DNA from: Gordonia gummivorans
GTDB taxonomy: Bacteria > Actinomycetota > Actinomycetes > Mycobacteriales > Mycobacteriaceae
Reading direction: 5' to 3'
Assembly (NCBI RefSeq): GCF_022513585.1
Contig: NZ_JAKWBF010000018.1
Coordinates: forward strand, 1 to 64,000
Length of the DNA: 64,000 bases
In this document: positions 34,806 through 42,328 of the stretch, piece by piece
How the letters are laid out: each line of letters begins with the position of its first letter
Position numbering within the stretch: the stretch's first letter is position 1
Program-made: the position numbers and the translations under genes
Notes under the pieces: generated by a model
The model's database searches: none
What the model was told of the DNA's origin: nothing
The model's input: only the letters and a program-made list of their open reading frames with translations

Positions 34806-36647
34806 TCAGTCGACCGGGGTTTGCGGCCCGTCGGCCGGTGCAGGCTCCCGGGCGTCCCTGCCCTCCTTGCCGCTGCTGTCCTTGCTCAGCCCGACGGGTG
34901 CAGCCGGACGAGGCGGCGGGCCCGGTGGCCGGGGTGGTCCCGGACGTGACCCGGGCGGCGATCCTTGCGGAGCCGATCCGCGCGCGGGCGGCGGACCGGG
35001 CGGACGAGCCCCCGGCGGCGGTCCGGGTGGACGAGCCCCCGGCGGCGGTCCGGGTGGACGAGCTCCCGGCGGCGGGCCGGGCACGCGAACTCCCGGCGGC
35101 GGGCCGGGCTGGCCGGCACCGGGCGGTGGTCCTCCCGCGGGACGCGGCGGTGGGTTCAGGTTCGGGGGGCTCGGGTTCTGGGCGGTCGGCTTCGGGGGGT
35201 TCGGCTTCGGGGGTTGCGGCACTCGGCGCTGCGCAGGCCGACCCGCGACCGGCGACACGATCGACGCCGCGCGGACCGCACGTTCGCGAGCCGTCGCCAC
35301 ATCGTCGGCGGTGGCCGTGACCACGCCCATCCGCCTGCGGTGGAAACTCTCCGGCTTGCCGAAGAGCCGGATGTCGGTCTCGGGCACGGTGAGTGCCACG
35401 GCGACGTTCTCGTAGCCGATCGCCGGCTGGTCGAGTTGGCCGTAGATCACCGCGGAGGCGCCTGGCGAGGCGAGCGTGACGTCGACCGGCAAGCCGAGGA
35501 TCGCGCGTGCGTGCATCTCGAACTCGGACAGACGCTGCGTCGCCATCGTCACCAGGCCGGTGTCGTGGGGGCGCGGACTTACTTCCGAGAAGTAGACGTC
35601 GTCGCCCTTGACGAACAGTTCGACACCGAAAATCCCACGGCCACCGAGCTTTCCGTCACCCAGGCCGGTGGCGATGCGGGCGGCGATCGACGTCGCCGCG
35701 GCCTGCGCGTCGGCGCTCATATCGTGCGGCTGCCAGCTCTCGACGTAGTCGCCGTTGATCTGCCGGTGTCCGATCGGCGCGCAGAACGCGGTGGTGAGGC
35801 GACCGGTCTTCGGGTCGACGCAGCGGACCGTCAGCAGCGTGATCTCGTAGTCGAACTCGATGAAACCTTCGACGATGACGCGCTCGCTGCGCACCCGGCC
35901 GCCGGTGGCCGCGGTCTCCCACGCTGCCGCCAGATCGCCGGGCGTCTTCACCACCGACTGCCCCTTGCCCGACGACGACATCACCGGCTTGACCACGCAC
36001 GGGTACCCGATCTGTTCGGCCGCGACCCGCAGTTCGTCGAGCGTGTCGGCGAACAGATAGGGCGACGTCGGCAGCCCGAGTTTCTCGTCGGCAAGCCGTC
36101 GGATGCCTTCGCGGTTCATCGTCGCGACCACGGCCGACGCGGTGGGGATGACCTCGGTGAGTCCGCGTTCGGCGGCGCTGGCCAGGGCGTCGGTGGCGAT
36201 CGCCTCGATCTCCGGGACGACGTAGGCGGGCTTGTGCTTGTCGATCAGCGCGAGCACCGCGTCCGGGTCGGTCATGTCGATGACCTCGGCGTGATGTGCG
36301 ACCTGGTGGCCCGGCGCGTCGGCGTACCGGTCGACGGCGACAACCTCGACACCAAGTCGCTGGAAGGCGATGACCAGCTCTTTGCCGAGTTCGCCGGCAC
36401 CGAGGACCATCACCTTGGTCGCCGTCGGGCTCAGTGGTGTGCCGATGACGTCGGGCGGACCGACGCGGCTCTCCGGCTCACCCGAGTCCTCGACGGGCTT
36501 GGGGGCGTCCGCTGCCGGCGTGGCCTGTTCCGCAGCCGGCTTGACCAGGTTTGGCGCGGGCGGCTCGGCGGGGTGTGCGGTCGGCTCGACCCAGCCTTCG
36601 CCATGCGCGTCCGGTACGACGCTGTCGCTGTTCGACGTCATCCTCAA
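34806..36647 (-). CDS. purT: Formate-dependent phosphoribosylglycinamide formyltransferase with Pro/Gly-rich tail
   Basis: ATP-grasp enzyme that formylates GAR with formate in purine synthesis. Within 613 residues, about 75-470 are Pur[79 protein letters not shown]. It is preceded by an extra Glu/Pro-rich 70 residues and followed by about 130 residues of Pro/Gly/Arg low complexity with nine-residue PGPPPGARP repeats. The core length is normal, so the tail is an accretion. The ATG at 36647 is used; a second ATG at 36641 is equally possible. Its mycobacterial neighbours, rhodanese and metZ, are 8 kb to the left. Confidence 0.92.
   Translation of the reverse strand: MRMTSNSDSVVPDAHGEGWVEPTAHPAEPPAPNLVKPAAEQATPAADAPKPVEDSGEPESRVGPPDVIGTPLSPTATKVMVLGAGELGKELVIAFQRLGVEVVAVDRYADAPGHQVAHHAEVIDMTDPDAVLALIDKHKPAYVVPEIEAIATDALASAAERGLTEVIPTASAVVATMNREGIRRLADEKLGLPTSPYLFADTLDELRVAAEQIGYPCVVKPVMSSSGKGQSVVKTPGDLAAAWETAATGGRVRSERVIVEGFIEFDYEITLLTVRCVDPKTGRLTTAFCAPIGHRQINGDYVESWQPHDMSADAQAAATSIAARIATGLGDGKLGGRGIFGVELFVKGDDVYFSEVSPRPHDTGLVTMATQRLSEFEMHARAILGLPVDVTLASPGASAVIYGQLDQPAIGYENVAVALTVPETDIRLFGKPESFHRRRMGVVTATADDVATARERAVRAASIVSPVAGRPAQRRVPQPPKPNPPKPTAQNPSPPNLNPPPRPAGGPPPGAGQPGPPPGVRVPGPPPGARPPGPPPGARPPGPPPGARPPGPPPARGSAPQGSPPGSRPGPPRPPGPPPRPAAPVGLSKDSSGKEGRDAREPAPADGPQTPVD
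34985..35119. repeat. 27-bp minisatellite in the purT tail
   Basis: Five consecutive 27-base units begin at 34985, 35012, 35039, 35066 and 35093 with GGCGGCGG. The first three are almost identical; the last two diverge. They encode nine-residue Pro/Gly/Arg repeats in frame on the minus strand. Confidence 0.9.
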
Positions 36648-36666
36648 ATCCTACGTTCCCCGTCTG

Positions 36667-37017
36667 TCATCCCATCACCTCATGGATGTAGCACCAGCGC
36701 CACGCCTCGCCGGGCTCTGCCGAACGCATGACCGGATGCCCGGTCGCCTCGAAATGCCCGGTCGCGTGACGGCGGGGGCTGGAGTCGCAGCAACCCACAT
36801 GTCCGCAAGTCAAGCACATACGCAGGTGCGCCCAATGATCCTCGCCGAGCGCGACGCAGCCTTCGCACACCCGAGAGTCTCCGGTCCGGGGCGCCGGGTC
36901 GGTGCCCGCGTCGACTCCGATCTCGCCGAGCTCCGGACACCGTGCCGCCGAGGCAGTGCCGGAGTCCGCTCCCGAACGGCTGGGTCGTTGCCTTCCGAAA
37001 ATACGCATGGCCGCCAT
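36667..37017 (-). CDS. UBP-type zinc finger protein
   Basis: A 116-residue protein. From about residue 28 it contains the UBP zinc finger: CPELGE, CEGCVALG, WAHLRMCLTCGHVGCCDSSPRRHATGHFEATGHPV and a final W-CYIHE, with the Cys and His spacing of the ubiquitin-binding ZnF-UBP fold. Bacterial members are common in actinobacteria; their partner is unknown. The N-terminal 27 residues are basic and may be untranslated if a later start is used. It diverges from the antiporter gene with 26 bases between start codons. Confidence 0.85.
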   Translation of the reverse strand: MAAMRIFGRQRPSRSGADSGTASAARCPELGEIGVDAGTDPAPRTGDSRVCEGCVALGEDHWAHLRMCLTCGHVGCCDSSPRRHATGHFEATGHPVMRSAEPGEAWRWCYIHEVMG

Positions 37018-37030
37018 TATCCCCGCCCAC

Positions 37031-37036
37031 TACTCT
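37031..37036 (+). promoter_or_regulatory. -10 hexamer of the antiporter gene
   Basis: TACTCT, seven bases before GTG 37044, without a Shine-Dalgarno between, implies a leaderless message. The region between the divergent start codons is only 26 bases, so the -35 region lies inside the UBP gene. Confidence 0.45.
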
Positions 37037-37043
37037 TCGACGG

Positions 37044-38636
37044 GTGAGTCCTGAGCTGCTGCTGGTCGCGGTCGCCGCGGTACCCATCGCGGCGCTGTGC
37101 CGCCGGTACGGGTTGTCCGCCCCACTGGTCCTGGTCACGGTCGGCCTCGCGGTGGGCTGGATACCCGGTGTGCCCGAAGTGATGCTCGAACCCGACCTGG
37201 TGCTGTTCCTGATCTTGCCGCCGCTGCTCTACTCGGCCGCCCAGGACAGCTCCTACCAGGCCATCCGCGCGAATCGGCGGGCGATCGGACTGTTGGCCGT
37301 CGGTCTTCCGCTGTTCACGACGCTGGTGGTCGGTCTGGTCGCGTACTGGACCGTGCCCAATCTGCCGCTCGCGGCCGCCATGGTGCTCGGTGCGGTCGTC
37401 GCACCGCCCGACGCGGTGTCGGCGCAGGCGATCGGTCGTCGTCTCGGGTTGCCCCGGCGGATCATGACGCTGCTGGGCGGCGAGAGCCTCCTGAACGACG
37501 CCACCGCGCTCACTGCGTTCCGGATCGCGGTGGTCGCGGTCGGCGCCACCGCAAGCCTTGCCGAAGGGCTGGCGATGTTTGCTCTCGCGGCCGTGGGCGG
37601 GGTGGTGATCGGGCTGGTCATCGGGTTCGCGGTGTCGTGGCTGCGCACCTGGCTCGACGATCCGCCGATGGAGACGGCGATCGGGATCATGGTGTCGTTC
37701 GCGACGTATTTCGCCGCAGAGGAGGCCCACGCGTCGGGCGTCATCGCGGTGGTCACCGCCGGACTGTTCCTCGGATCGCGTTCGGTCCGTGCGGGTTACG
37801 CAACCCGCCTGCAGGACGAGGCGGTGCGCAAGTCGATCGACGCGATCCTCGAGGCGTTCGTCTTCCTGCTCATCGGACTGCAGATGCCCTTCCTGATCGA
37901 GGGTTTGTCCGGCGAGTCGTGGGTGCAGGTGTCCATCGATGCAGCGGCAGTGCTGGCCGCCACCATCCTGATCCGATTCGTCTGGGTGTATCCGGCCACC
38001 TACCTGCCGCGATTGTTCTCGGCGAAGATCCGTGCCCGCGAGGGCATTCCGCCGCCTGGGTGGGTGTTCGTGGTGGCGTGGTCGGGTATGCGCGGCGTGG
38101 TCTCGCTTGCCGCGGCCTTCGCCATCCCATTGACGGTGGAGCAGACCGGTGAGGATTTCCCAGGCCGGCCCGAGATTCTGTTCCTCACCTTTGTGGTGGT
38201 GATCGGCACCCTGCTGATCCAGGGCACCACGCTGCCGTGGGTGATCCGGCGCCTCGGGGTGTCGACGGACGACGAGTCCGCCGATCGTCTGGCCTACGCG
38301 GCCGCGCAGGACCGGGCGAGCCGCGAGGCCGAGCAGGTCCTCGACGGGTACGCCGCCGACATCGGTGACGACGACCCCCGACGACTCCAGGTGATGATGC
38401 TCCGCAAATGGGTCACCACCCAACGCAATTCGGCGTGGGAAGAACTCGGCCGCGGACCCGAGACCATTGGCGAGAGCCCCACCGCCGCCGGTGCCCGCAT
38501 GCGCCTCGACGTCCTCAAAGTCCAGCGGTCGGTCTTCATCGACGAACACGCCGCCGGCCGCATCGGCGACGAGGTCCTCCGAATGGCACTGCGTCAGTTG
38601 GACTTCGCCGAAGCGCAAGTCGATCGCGAGGCGTGA
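37044..38636 (+). CDS. Na+/H+ antiporter, CPA1 (NhaP-like) family
   Basis: A 530-residue protein with about 12 membrane helices in the first 410 residues and a cytoplasmic helical tail. Family motifs: LFLILPPLLYSAAQDS, VAPPDAVSAQAIGRRLGLPRR, GGESLLNDATAL (with the ion-binding Asn-Asp) and WSGMRGVVSLAAAFAIP. It exchanges sodium or potassium for protons in pH and salt homeostasis. GTG 37044 is chosen because TACTCT (37031-37036) ends seven bases before it and the longer reading has no initiation signal. Confidence 0.92.
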   Translation: MSPELLLVAVAAVPIAALCRRYGLSAPLVLVTVGLAVGWIPGVPEVMLEPDLVLFLILPPLLYSAAQDSSYQAIRANRRAIGLLAVGLPLFTTLVVGLVAYWTVPNLPLAAAMVLGAVVAPPDAVSAQAIGRRLGLPRRIMTLLGGESLLNDATALTAFRIAVVAVGATASLAEGLAMFALAAVGGVVIGLVIGFAVSWLRTWLDDPPMETAIGIMVSFATYFAAEEAHASGVIAVVTAGLFLGSRSVRAGYATRLQDEAVRKSIDAILEAFVFLLIGLQMPFLIEGLSGESWVQVSIDAAAVLAATILIRFVWVYPATYLPRLFSAKIRAREGIPPPGWVFVVAWSGMRGVVSLAAAFAIPLTVEQTGEDFPGRPEILFLTFVVVIGTLLIQGTTLPWVIRRLGVSTDDESADRLAYAAAQDRASREAEQVLDGYAADIGDDDPRRLQVMMLRKWVTTQRNSAWEELGRGPETIGESPTAAGARMRLDVLKVQRSVFIDEHAAGRIGDEVLRMALRQLDFAEAQVDREA

Positions 38637-38697
38637 GCACGACCGATGACCTGGGCAAATTCAGCCTGCCGAGGCGTCGCTCCCGACACTCTGTGTC

Positions 38698-38752
38698 CTG
38701 TTGGAGAATCTGTGTGCTGCAGCACACGGTTGACCCGACTCGGCACAGGGTG
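38698..38752. repeat. CTGCAG-centred palindromic unit, copy 1
   Basis: GTTGGAGAA, then the perfect palindrome GTGTGCTGCAGCACAC (38712-38727), GGTTGACCCGA and CTCGGCAC. It shares the frame GTTGGAGAA ... GTGCTGCAGCAC ... CCGAnTCGGC with copy 2 at 38852-38905, with different bases in the paired arms. Confidence 0.7.
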
Positions 38753-38851
38753 TGGTCTGAGGCCACCCATGGCACATCACCGCCCAAGTCGGGCGCGGCT
38801 TGGGCTTCGGTCTGGCCATTTCTCGCGTCGTCCTGCGAGAACTCGAGTTGA

Positions 38852-38905
38852 GTTGGAGAACGCGAGTGCTGCAGCACTCGCGTTCTCCGATTCGGCTCCA
38901 GTTGT
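38852..38905. repeat. CTGCAG-centred palindromic unit, copy 2
   Basis: A perfect 34-base palindrome (38855-38888) with arms GGAGAACGCGAGTGCTG, followed by CCGATTCGGCTCCAG. It is the better-paired member of the two-copy set and lies 153 bases after copy 1 in the same orientation. Confidence 0.75.
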
Positions 38906-39134
38906 CGCGGGCGCCGGCCGCGCGGAGGCTCCGGGCCGCCTATTTGCCTGGTCACGACGCCACCCGGTGGCCGCAACACTGAGGTGGAGCGCTTGCAGTT
39001 AGCGAGGAGCCTTCCTTCGCTCCCTGAGGCGCCGCCCTTGAGGAGCGAGGTTGCGAGCGTCTCGAAGGGTGCCCGAGGCGCTAGCCGAGGACCTCGAAGG
39101 GCAAGCATCCCAACAGTATTGGCACTACCGAAAG

Positions 39135-39338
39135 CTACGGCCAGGTGATGATCGTCCTCCCGCTCGCTGCGTGTCGCCAGATGACCGCGCGTCCTTCGGC
39201 GAGGGTGGGTATCCAGATCTCCAGATGGTCTTGGAGCAGGGCGCCCAGCGTCATCCACCGTCCGGCGGTGGCGGGTGGCACGGCGAAATGCACGCAGAGG
39301 GGTACGACAAGAATTCTCGGGCCGACAAAACTATCCAC
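39135..39338 (-). CDS. Possible small protein downstream of vapC
   Basis: A 67-residue open frame on the same strand as VapBC, 47 bases after the VapC stop. The sequence (VVPLCVHFAVPPATAGRWMT, LEIWIPTLAEGRAVIWRHAA, GRTIITWP) has protein-like composition and GC-rich third positions over its last 45 codons, but the first codons do not. No ribosome binding site is seen. It may be the tail of a decayed gene. I recognise no family. Confidence 0.35.
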   Translation of the reverse strand: MDSFVGPRILVVPLCVHFAVPPATAGRWMTLGALLQDHLEIWIPTLAEGRAVIWRHAASGRTIITWP

Positions 39339-39385
39339 ACGCGGAGTCTGTGGGCTGGGTGCCTATACAGTTCGGTTCGGGTTCA

Positions 39386-39820
39386 TCACGACTTTGGGGC
39401 GCGATACTCCTCGCCATGTTCATAGATTTCGTCCAACGCAGACCTGACGCCGGTGTGTGAGAAGTCGTCGCCCTTCCACAGAAGCGACTCATTCCTGTGA
39501 ATTGCCAATGCATACGAAAAGCAGTCACCGAAATTCAGCTTGGCGGGGTGCCCGCTGCCTCGCCCAAAGTCCCGATACGCTTGCCGACCTATGCCGATCT
39601 CCGCCACCGAAGTCGGTTCCACCTGCACGCCGATGTCAGCGAACCATGCATCGAACTCTCGGCTCGTTTGCGGTGTTCCGCGCTGGTCCATCACGATGCA
39701 GCACTCAAGATAGGTGCCGGCCGACATCCGGAGGCCACCAAGGGCAAGAGCAGCGGCGTAAGTCTCTGCATCCTCTTCGTCGAACACCACCGCCATCACT
39801 GCTGAGGTGTCCACAATCAT
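39386..39820 (-). CDS. vapC: VapC-type PIN-domain toxin ribonuclease
   Basis: A 144-residue PIN protein with MIVDTSAVMAVVF (Asp4), SAGTYLEC (Glu39), and NFGDCFSYALA (Asp99), followed by WKGDDF (Asp118): the four acidic residues of a VapC active site. It should cleave RNA (tRNA or rRNA) when free of antitoxin. It overlaps vapB by four bases. The GDCFSYALA version is that of mycobacterial VapC proteins. Function as a TA pair is inferred from arrangement. Confidence 0.88.
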   Translation of the reverse strand: MIVDTSAVMAVVFDEEDAETYAAALALGGLRMSAGTYLECCIVMDQRGTPQTSREFDAWFADIGVQVEPTSVAEIGIGRQAYRDFGRGSGHPAKLNFGDCFSYALAIHRNESLLWKGDDFSHTGVRSALDEIYEHGEEYRAPKS

Positions 39821-40065
39821 GCGGGTAGACCTCGGTCGTCATACAGAAATGCAGTCGGGTCCTCGCCGGGCTCCAACGGTACGAGTTGCGCCCCGATCCG
39901 GGCACCGCTCCGGCGAATTTCTTCACCACGACCCGACTGTGCCTGGACTCGCAGGTGCAACTGCTCGACGGCGCGTCGGACCACGGCAGTCTGACTGTCC
40001 CCGGTCAGAGCGGAGATCTCCTTCACGAGAGCATGAACTTTCTCATCCTTGATGTTGAGCGCCAT
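39817..40065 (-). CDS. vapB: VapB-type antitoxin
   Basis: An 82-residue protein. MALNIKDEKVHALVKEISALTGDSQTAVVRRAVEQL is the Rv0623/PSK-type VapB DNA-binding domain, followed by a charged linker and a C-terminal toxin-wrapping segment (EPGEDPTAFLYDDRG). AGAAGGG precedes the ATG at 40065. Upstream, TACC/GGTA inverted repeats at about 40070-40105 are candidate binding sites for autoregulation. No strong similarity to the neighbouring core genes; probably acquired. Confidence 0.88.
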   Translation of the reverse strand: MALNIKDEKVHALVKEISALTGDSQTAVVRRAVEQLHLRVQAQSGRGEEIRRSGARIGAQLVPLEPGEDPTAFLYDDRGLPA

Positions 40066-40248
40066 CTTCTACCCTTCTAGACAGGTTCAGGTAGAACGCT
40101 ACCCTCAAAGGCGCAGCGCTGTATGTGCTGGCTGTGGTCATCGAGCGCAACGACGGTCGGCTGATGCCGCGACAACGCGTCGGCGCCCGGTGAGCAGCGT
40201 TCCGCGGAACGCGGGCGACGTGCAAAGACTGTGTACACGTCGCCACGG

Positions 40249-40281
40249 ACATGTAAAGAATTCTTGGAAATCTTTACATGT
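40249..40281 (+). promoter_or_regulatory. Inverted repeat upstream of the Fic gene
   Basis: ACATGTAAAGA (40249-40259) and TCTTTACATGT (40271-40281) are perfect 11-bp inverted arms with an 11-base spacer, 28 bases before GTG 40310. The A/T-rich arms contrast with the surrounding sequence. It is a likely operator; the Fic protein has its own C-terminal winged helix. Confidence 0.7.
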
Positions 40282-40309
40282 CACGTCCACGCGTGTCAGG
40301 CTTGGGTCC

Positions 40310-41401
40310 GTGACCAGGTGGAATCCGGAGAAGCCGTACAACGCGCTTCCGCCGCCACCCGCGTCCAACGAGGTGGAGACCGCATCCGTCCTGAAGGCTG
40401 CCATCTCCGCGAACCGGTCGCTGGCCCGGCTCGACCAGGCGGCGATCTCGATTCCGAACCCCACAGTGTTGATCAACACGATCCCGCTGATCGAGGCGCA
40501 GGCGAGCTCGGAGATCGAGAACATCGTCACCACCACCGACGATCTGTTCAGGTTCCTCGACGACGACGACGGCGCGGACTCCGCGACGCGGGAGGCGCTG
40601 AGGTATCGGACTGCCCTGCGCGTCGGCTTCGACGAGACGCTGAATCGTCCGATCACCTCGGCGACTGCGATCACGGTGTGCAGCACCATCAAAGGCCACG
40701 ACATGCGAGTACGGGATCTCCCCGGCACGCGCCTGGCGCACCCAGTGACCGGTGCAGTCACCTACAGCCCACCCGAGGGACAAGACGTCGTCGCACAAAA
40801 GCTCCACGAGTGGGAGACCTACATCCACGCCGACGACGGACTCGATCCACTGATCCGGATGACCGTAGGCCACTATCAGTTCGAGGCGATTCATCCGTTC
40901 GCCGACGGTAACGGCCGAACCGGACGCATCCTGAACATCTTGTTCCTCCGGCAGTCCGGACTGCTCGAGTCGCCTATCCTCTACCTTTCGCGCTACATCA
41001 TCGCCACCAAGGCCGACTACTACCGGCTACTCCTGGCCGTCACCGCCGAGGAGGCGTGGGAGGAATGGCTGCTGTACATGCTTCGGGGAGTGGAGCTTTC
41101 CTCCGAGTCCACGCTCCGCAAGATCGCCGCGATCCGCGAACTCGAAGACACGTACGCGCAACGGGCACGGGAGTTCACACGCGGCAGCGTCGATGTCGAG
41201 CTGATGGCCGTCTTGTTCGAGCAGCCCTATTGCCGCATCTCGACCGTCGTCGAACGGTGCGGCGTGTCGCGTCCCACCGCAACGAAATGGCTCAACGCCC
41301 TCGCCGAGGCCGGCCTGCTGGAAGATGTACGCGCCGGACGCGATCGATTGTTCATCAATCGGGAGCTTCTCGATATCCTCACTCGTACCGAGCTCCGATG
41401 A
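40310..41401 (+). CDS. Fic family protein with C-terminal winged helix
   Basis: A 363-residue protein: N-terminal Fic_N region, the inhibitory-helix motif SSEIEN at 66-71 (S/TxxxE-N class II), and the complete catalytic motif HPFADGNGRTGR at 195-206. The C-terminal 65 residues (YCRISTVVERCGVSRPTATKWLNALAEAGLL) form a winged helix. It probably AMPylates a target protein using ATP, autoinhibited until triggered, and may bind its own operator. GTG 40310 gives the normal N-terminus (VTRWNPEKPYNALPPPP); longer readings have no matching family sequence. Confidence 0.92.
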   Translation: MTRWNPEKPYNALPPPPASNEVETASVLKAAISANRSLARLDQAAISIPNPTVLINTIPLIEAQASSEIENIVTTTDDLFRFLDDDDGADSATREALRYRTALRVGFDETLNRPITSATAITVCSTIKGHDMRVRDLPGTRLAHPVTGAVTYSPPEGQDVVAQKLHEWETYIHADDGLDPLIRMTVGHYQFEAIHPFADGNGRTGRILNILFLRQSGLLESPILYLSRYIIATKADYYRLLLAVTAEEAWEEWLLYMLRGVELSSESTLRKIAAIRELEDTYAQRAREFTRGSVDVELMAVLFEQPYCRISTVVERCGVSRPTATKWLNALAEAGLLEDVRAGRDRLFINRELLDILTRTELR

Positions 41402-41437
41402 CGGTCTGACAGATCTACCCATCCAGGAGGATGCCAC

Positions 41438-42328
41438 GTGATCCTGCCGATCATCCTCGCGTTGACCGCCGCGCTGCTGTTTGCCGTCGCGTCGGTCTGG
41501 CAAGCGCAGGGTACGCGAGGTCTGCCGACGGAGGGCGCCACCGGTGCGGGATTCCTGGTGACCCTGGCCAGACGCAAGACGTGGCTGATGGGCATTGCTG
41601 CCGACATTCTCGGATTCGTGGTGCAGGCGTGGGCACTGGCGGTGGGCAGCCTCATGCTGGTGCAGCCGCTGCTGGTGAGCACCTTGCTGTTTGCGCTGCC
41701 ACTCGCCGCCGTCACCGAGAAGCGACGCCTGGTGGCACGCGAGTGGTTCTGGGCTGCACTGCTTTTTGCGTCACTTGTTGTGTTCATAGTGCTCGGGCAA
41801 CCAACGGAAGGCATCGACGAACCGTCGTTCGCGCACTGGATCATTCCGCTCGCGATCATCATCCCGCTCGTCGCGGTCGGTGTCGGCGTCGGGTCGCGGC
41901 TACCGCACGGGGTGTCACGTTCGCTGACGCTGGCGATCGCCGCCGGTGTCCTGCTCGGCGTCTCGGCCCCGCTGACCAAGACGGCCATCTCGGGCTTCGA
42001 CGACGGACTGATGCACGGTCTGCTCGGCTGGGAGTTCTGGGCGATGGCGGTAGCCGCGACACTGGGCACGCTCTGGCAGCAATCGAGCTATCAGGCCGGT
42101 TCCGTGCAGACCAGCCTTCCCACCGTCACAGTCCTCAAGCCGGTGGTGGCAATGGCGTTGGGACTGACCATCTATCAGGAGGGCCTACGGGTTGACACCG
42201 CAGGCGACATCGCCGTCGTCACAGCGCTCGCCGTGATGGCGGCGGCCACCGTCATGCTCGGACGGCTGTCGGGCCCGGCCGACGAACAGCCCGCCGACGC
42301 GGATACCCGCCGCTACTCCGACGTCTGA
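41438..42328 (+). CDS. DMT-superfamily membrane transporter
   Basis: A 296-residue protein with nine to ten hydrophobic helices and the two-repeat layout of EamA/NIPA-like transporters (ALLFAVASVWQAQG; LLVSTLLFALPLAAVTEKRRL; LPTVTVLKPVVAMALGLTIYQE). It would move a small metabolite or a divalent cation; the substrate cannot be told. GTG 41438 follows AGGAGG by eight bases. Last 16 bases overlap the convergent cyclase gene. Confidence 0.85.
   Translation: MILPIILALTAALLFAVASVWQAQGTRGLPTEGATGAGFLVTLARRKTWLMGIAADILGFVVQAWALAVGSLMLVQPLLVSTLLFALPLAAVTEKRRLVAREWFWAALLFASLVVFIVLGQPTEGIDEPSFAHWIIPLAIIIPLVAVGVGVGSRLPHGVSRSLTLAIAAGVLLGVSAPLTKTAISGFDDGLMHGLLGWEFWAMAVAATLGTLWQQSSYQAGSVQTSLPTVTVLKPVVAMALGLTIYQEGLRVDTAGDIAVVTALAVMAAATVMLGRLSGPADEQPADADTRRYSDV

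Larger units (their letters stand above)
38637..39134. other. Palindrome-rich non-coding stretch
   Basis: About 500 bases without a supportable gene. It holds two related CTGCAG-centred palindromes (listed separately), further hairpins at 38828-38840 region (TCTCGC/GCGAGA) and around 38785 (CCAAG/CTTGG), and at 39036-39069 an imperfect inverted repeat CCCTTGAG/CTCGAAGGG with CTCGAAGGG recurring near 39092. Such TCGAAGGG pieces look like a dispersed repeat. It separates the core antiporter gene from the VapBC/Fic accessory genes. Confidence 0.6.

Noticed and set aside
37017-38618. 533-codon minus-strand frame across the antiporter gene
   Set aside because: Antisense to the antiporter; His/Arg/Asp-rich composition with no motif. 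The same applies to 28611-30080 (across fprA), 48303-50087 (across purA) and 35-36.7 kb (across purT).
38637-39134. Possible CRISPR array or insertion-sequence end
   Set aside because: The two related palindromes are 153 bases apart with no regular spacing or further units, and no transposase or target-site duplication was found. No CRISPR array was seen anywhere in the window.
38536-39258. 240-codon minus-strand frame through the palindrome-rich gap
   Set aside because: Arg-rich, crosses both CTGCAG palindromes and the end of the antiporter gene, without a ribosome binding site or family similarity.
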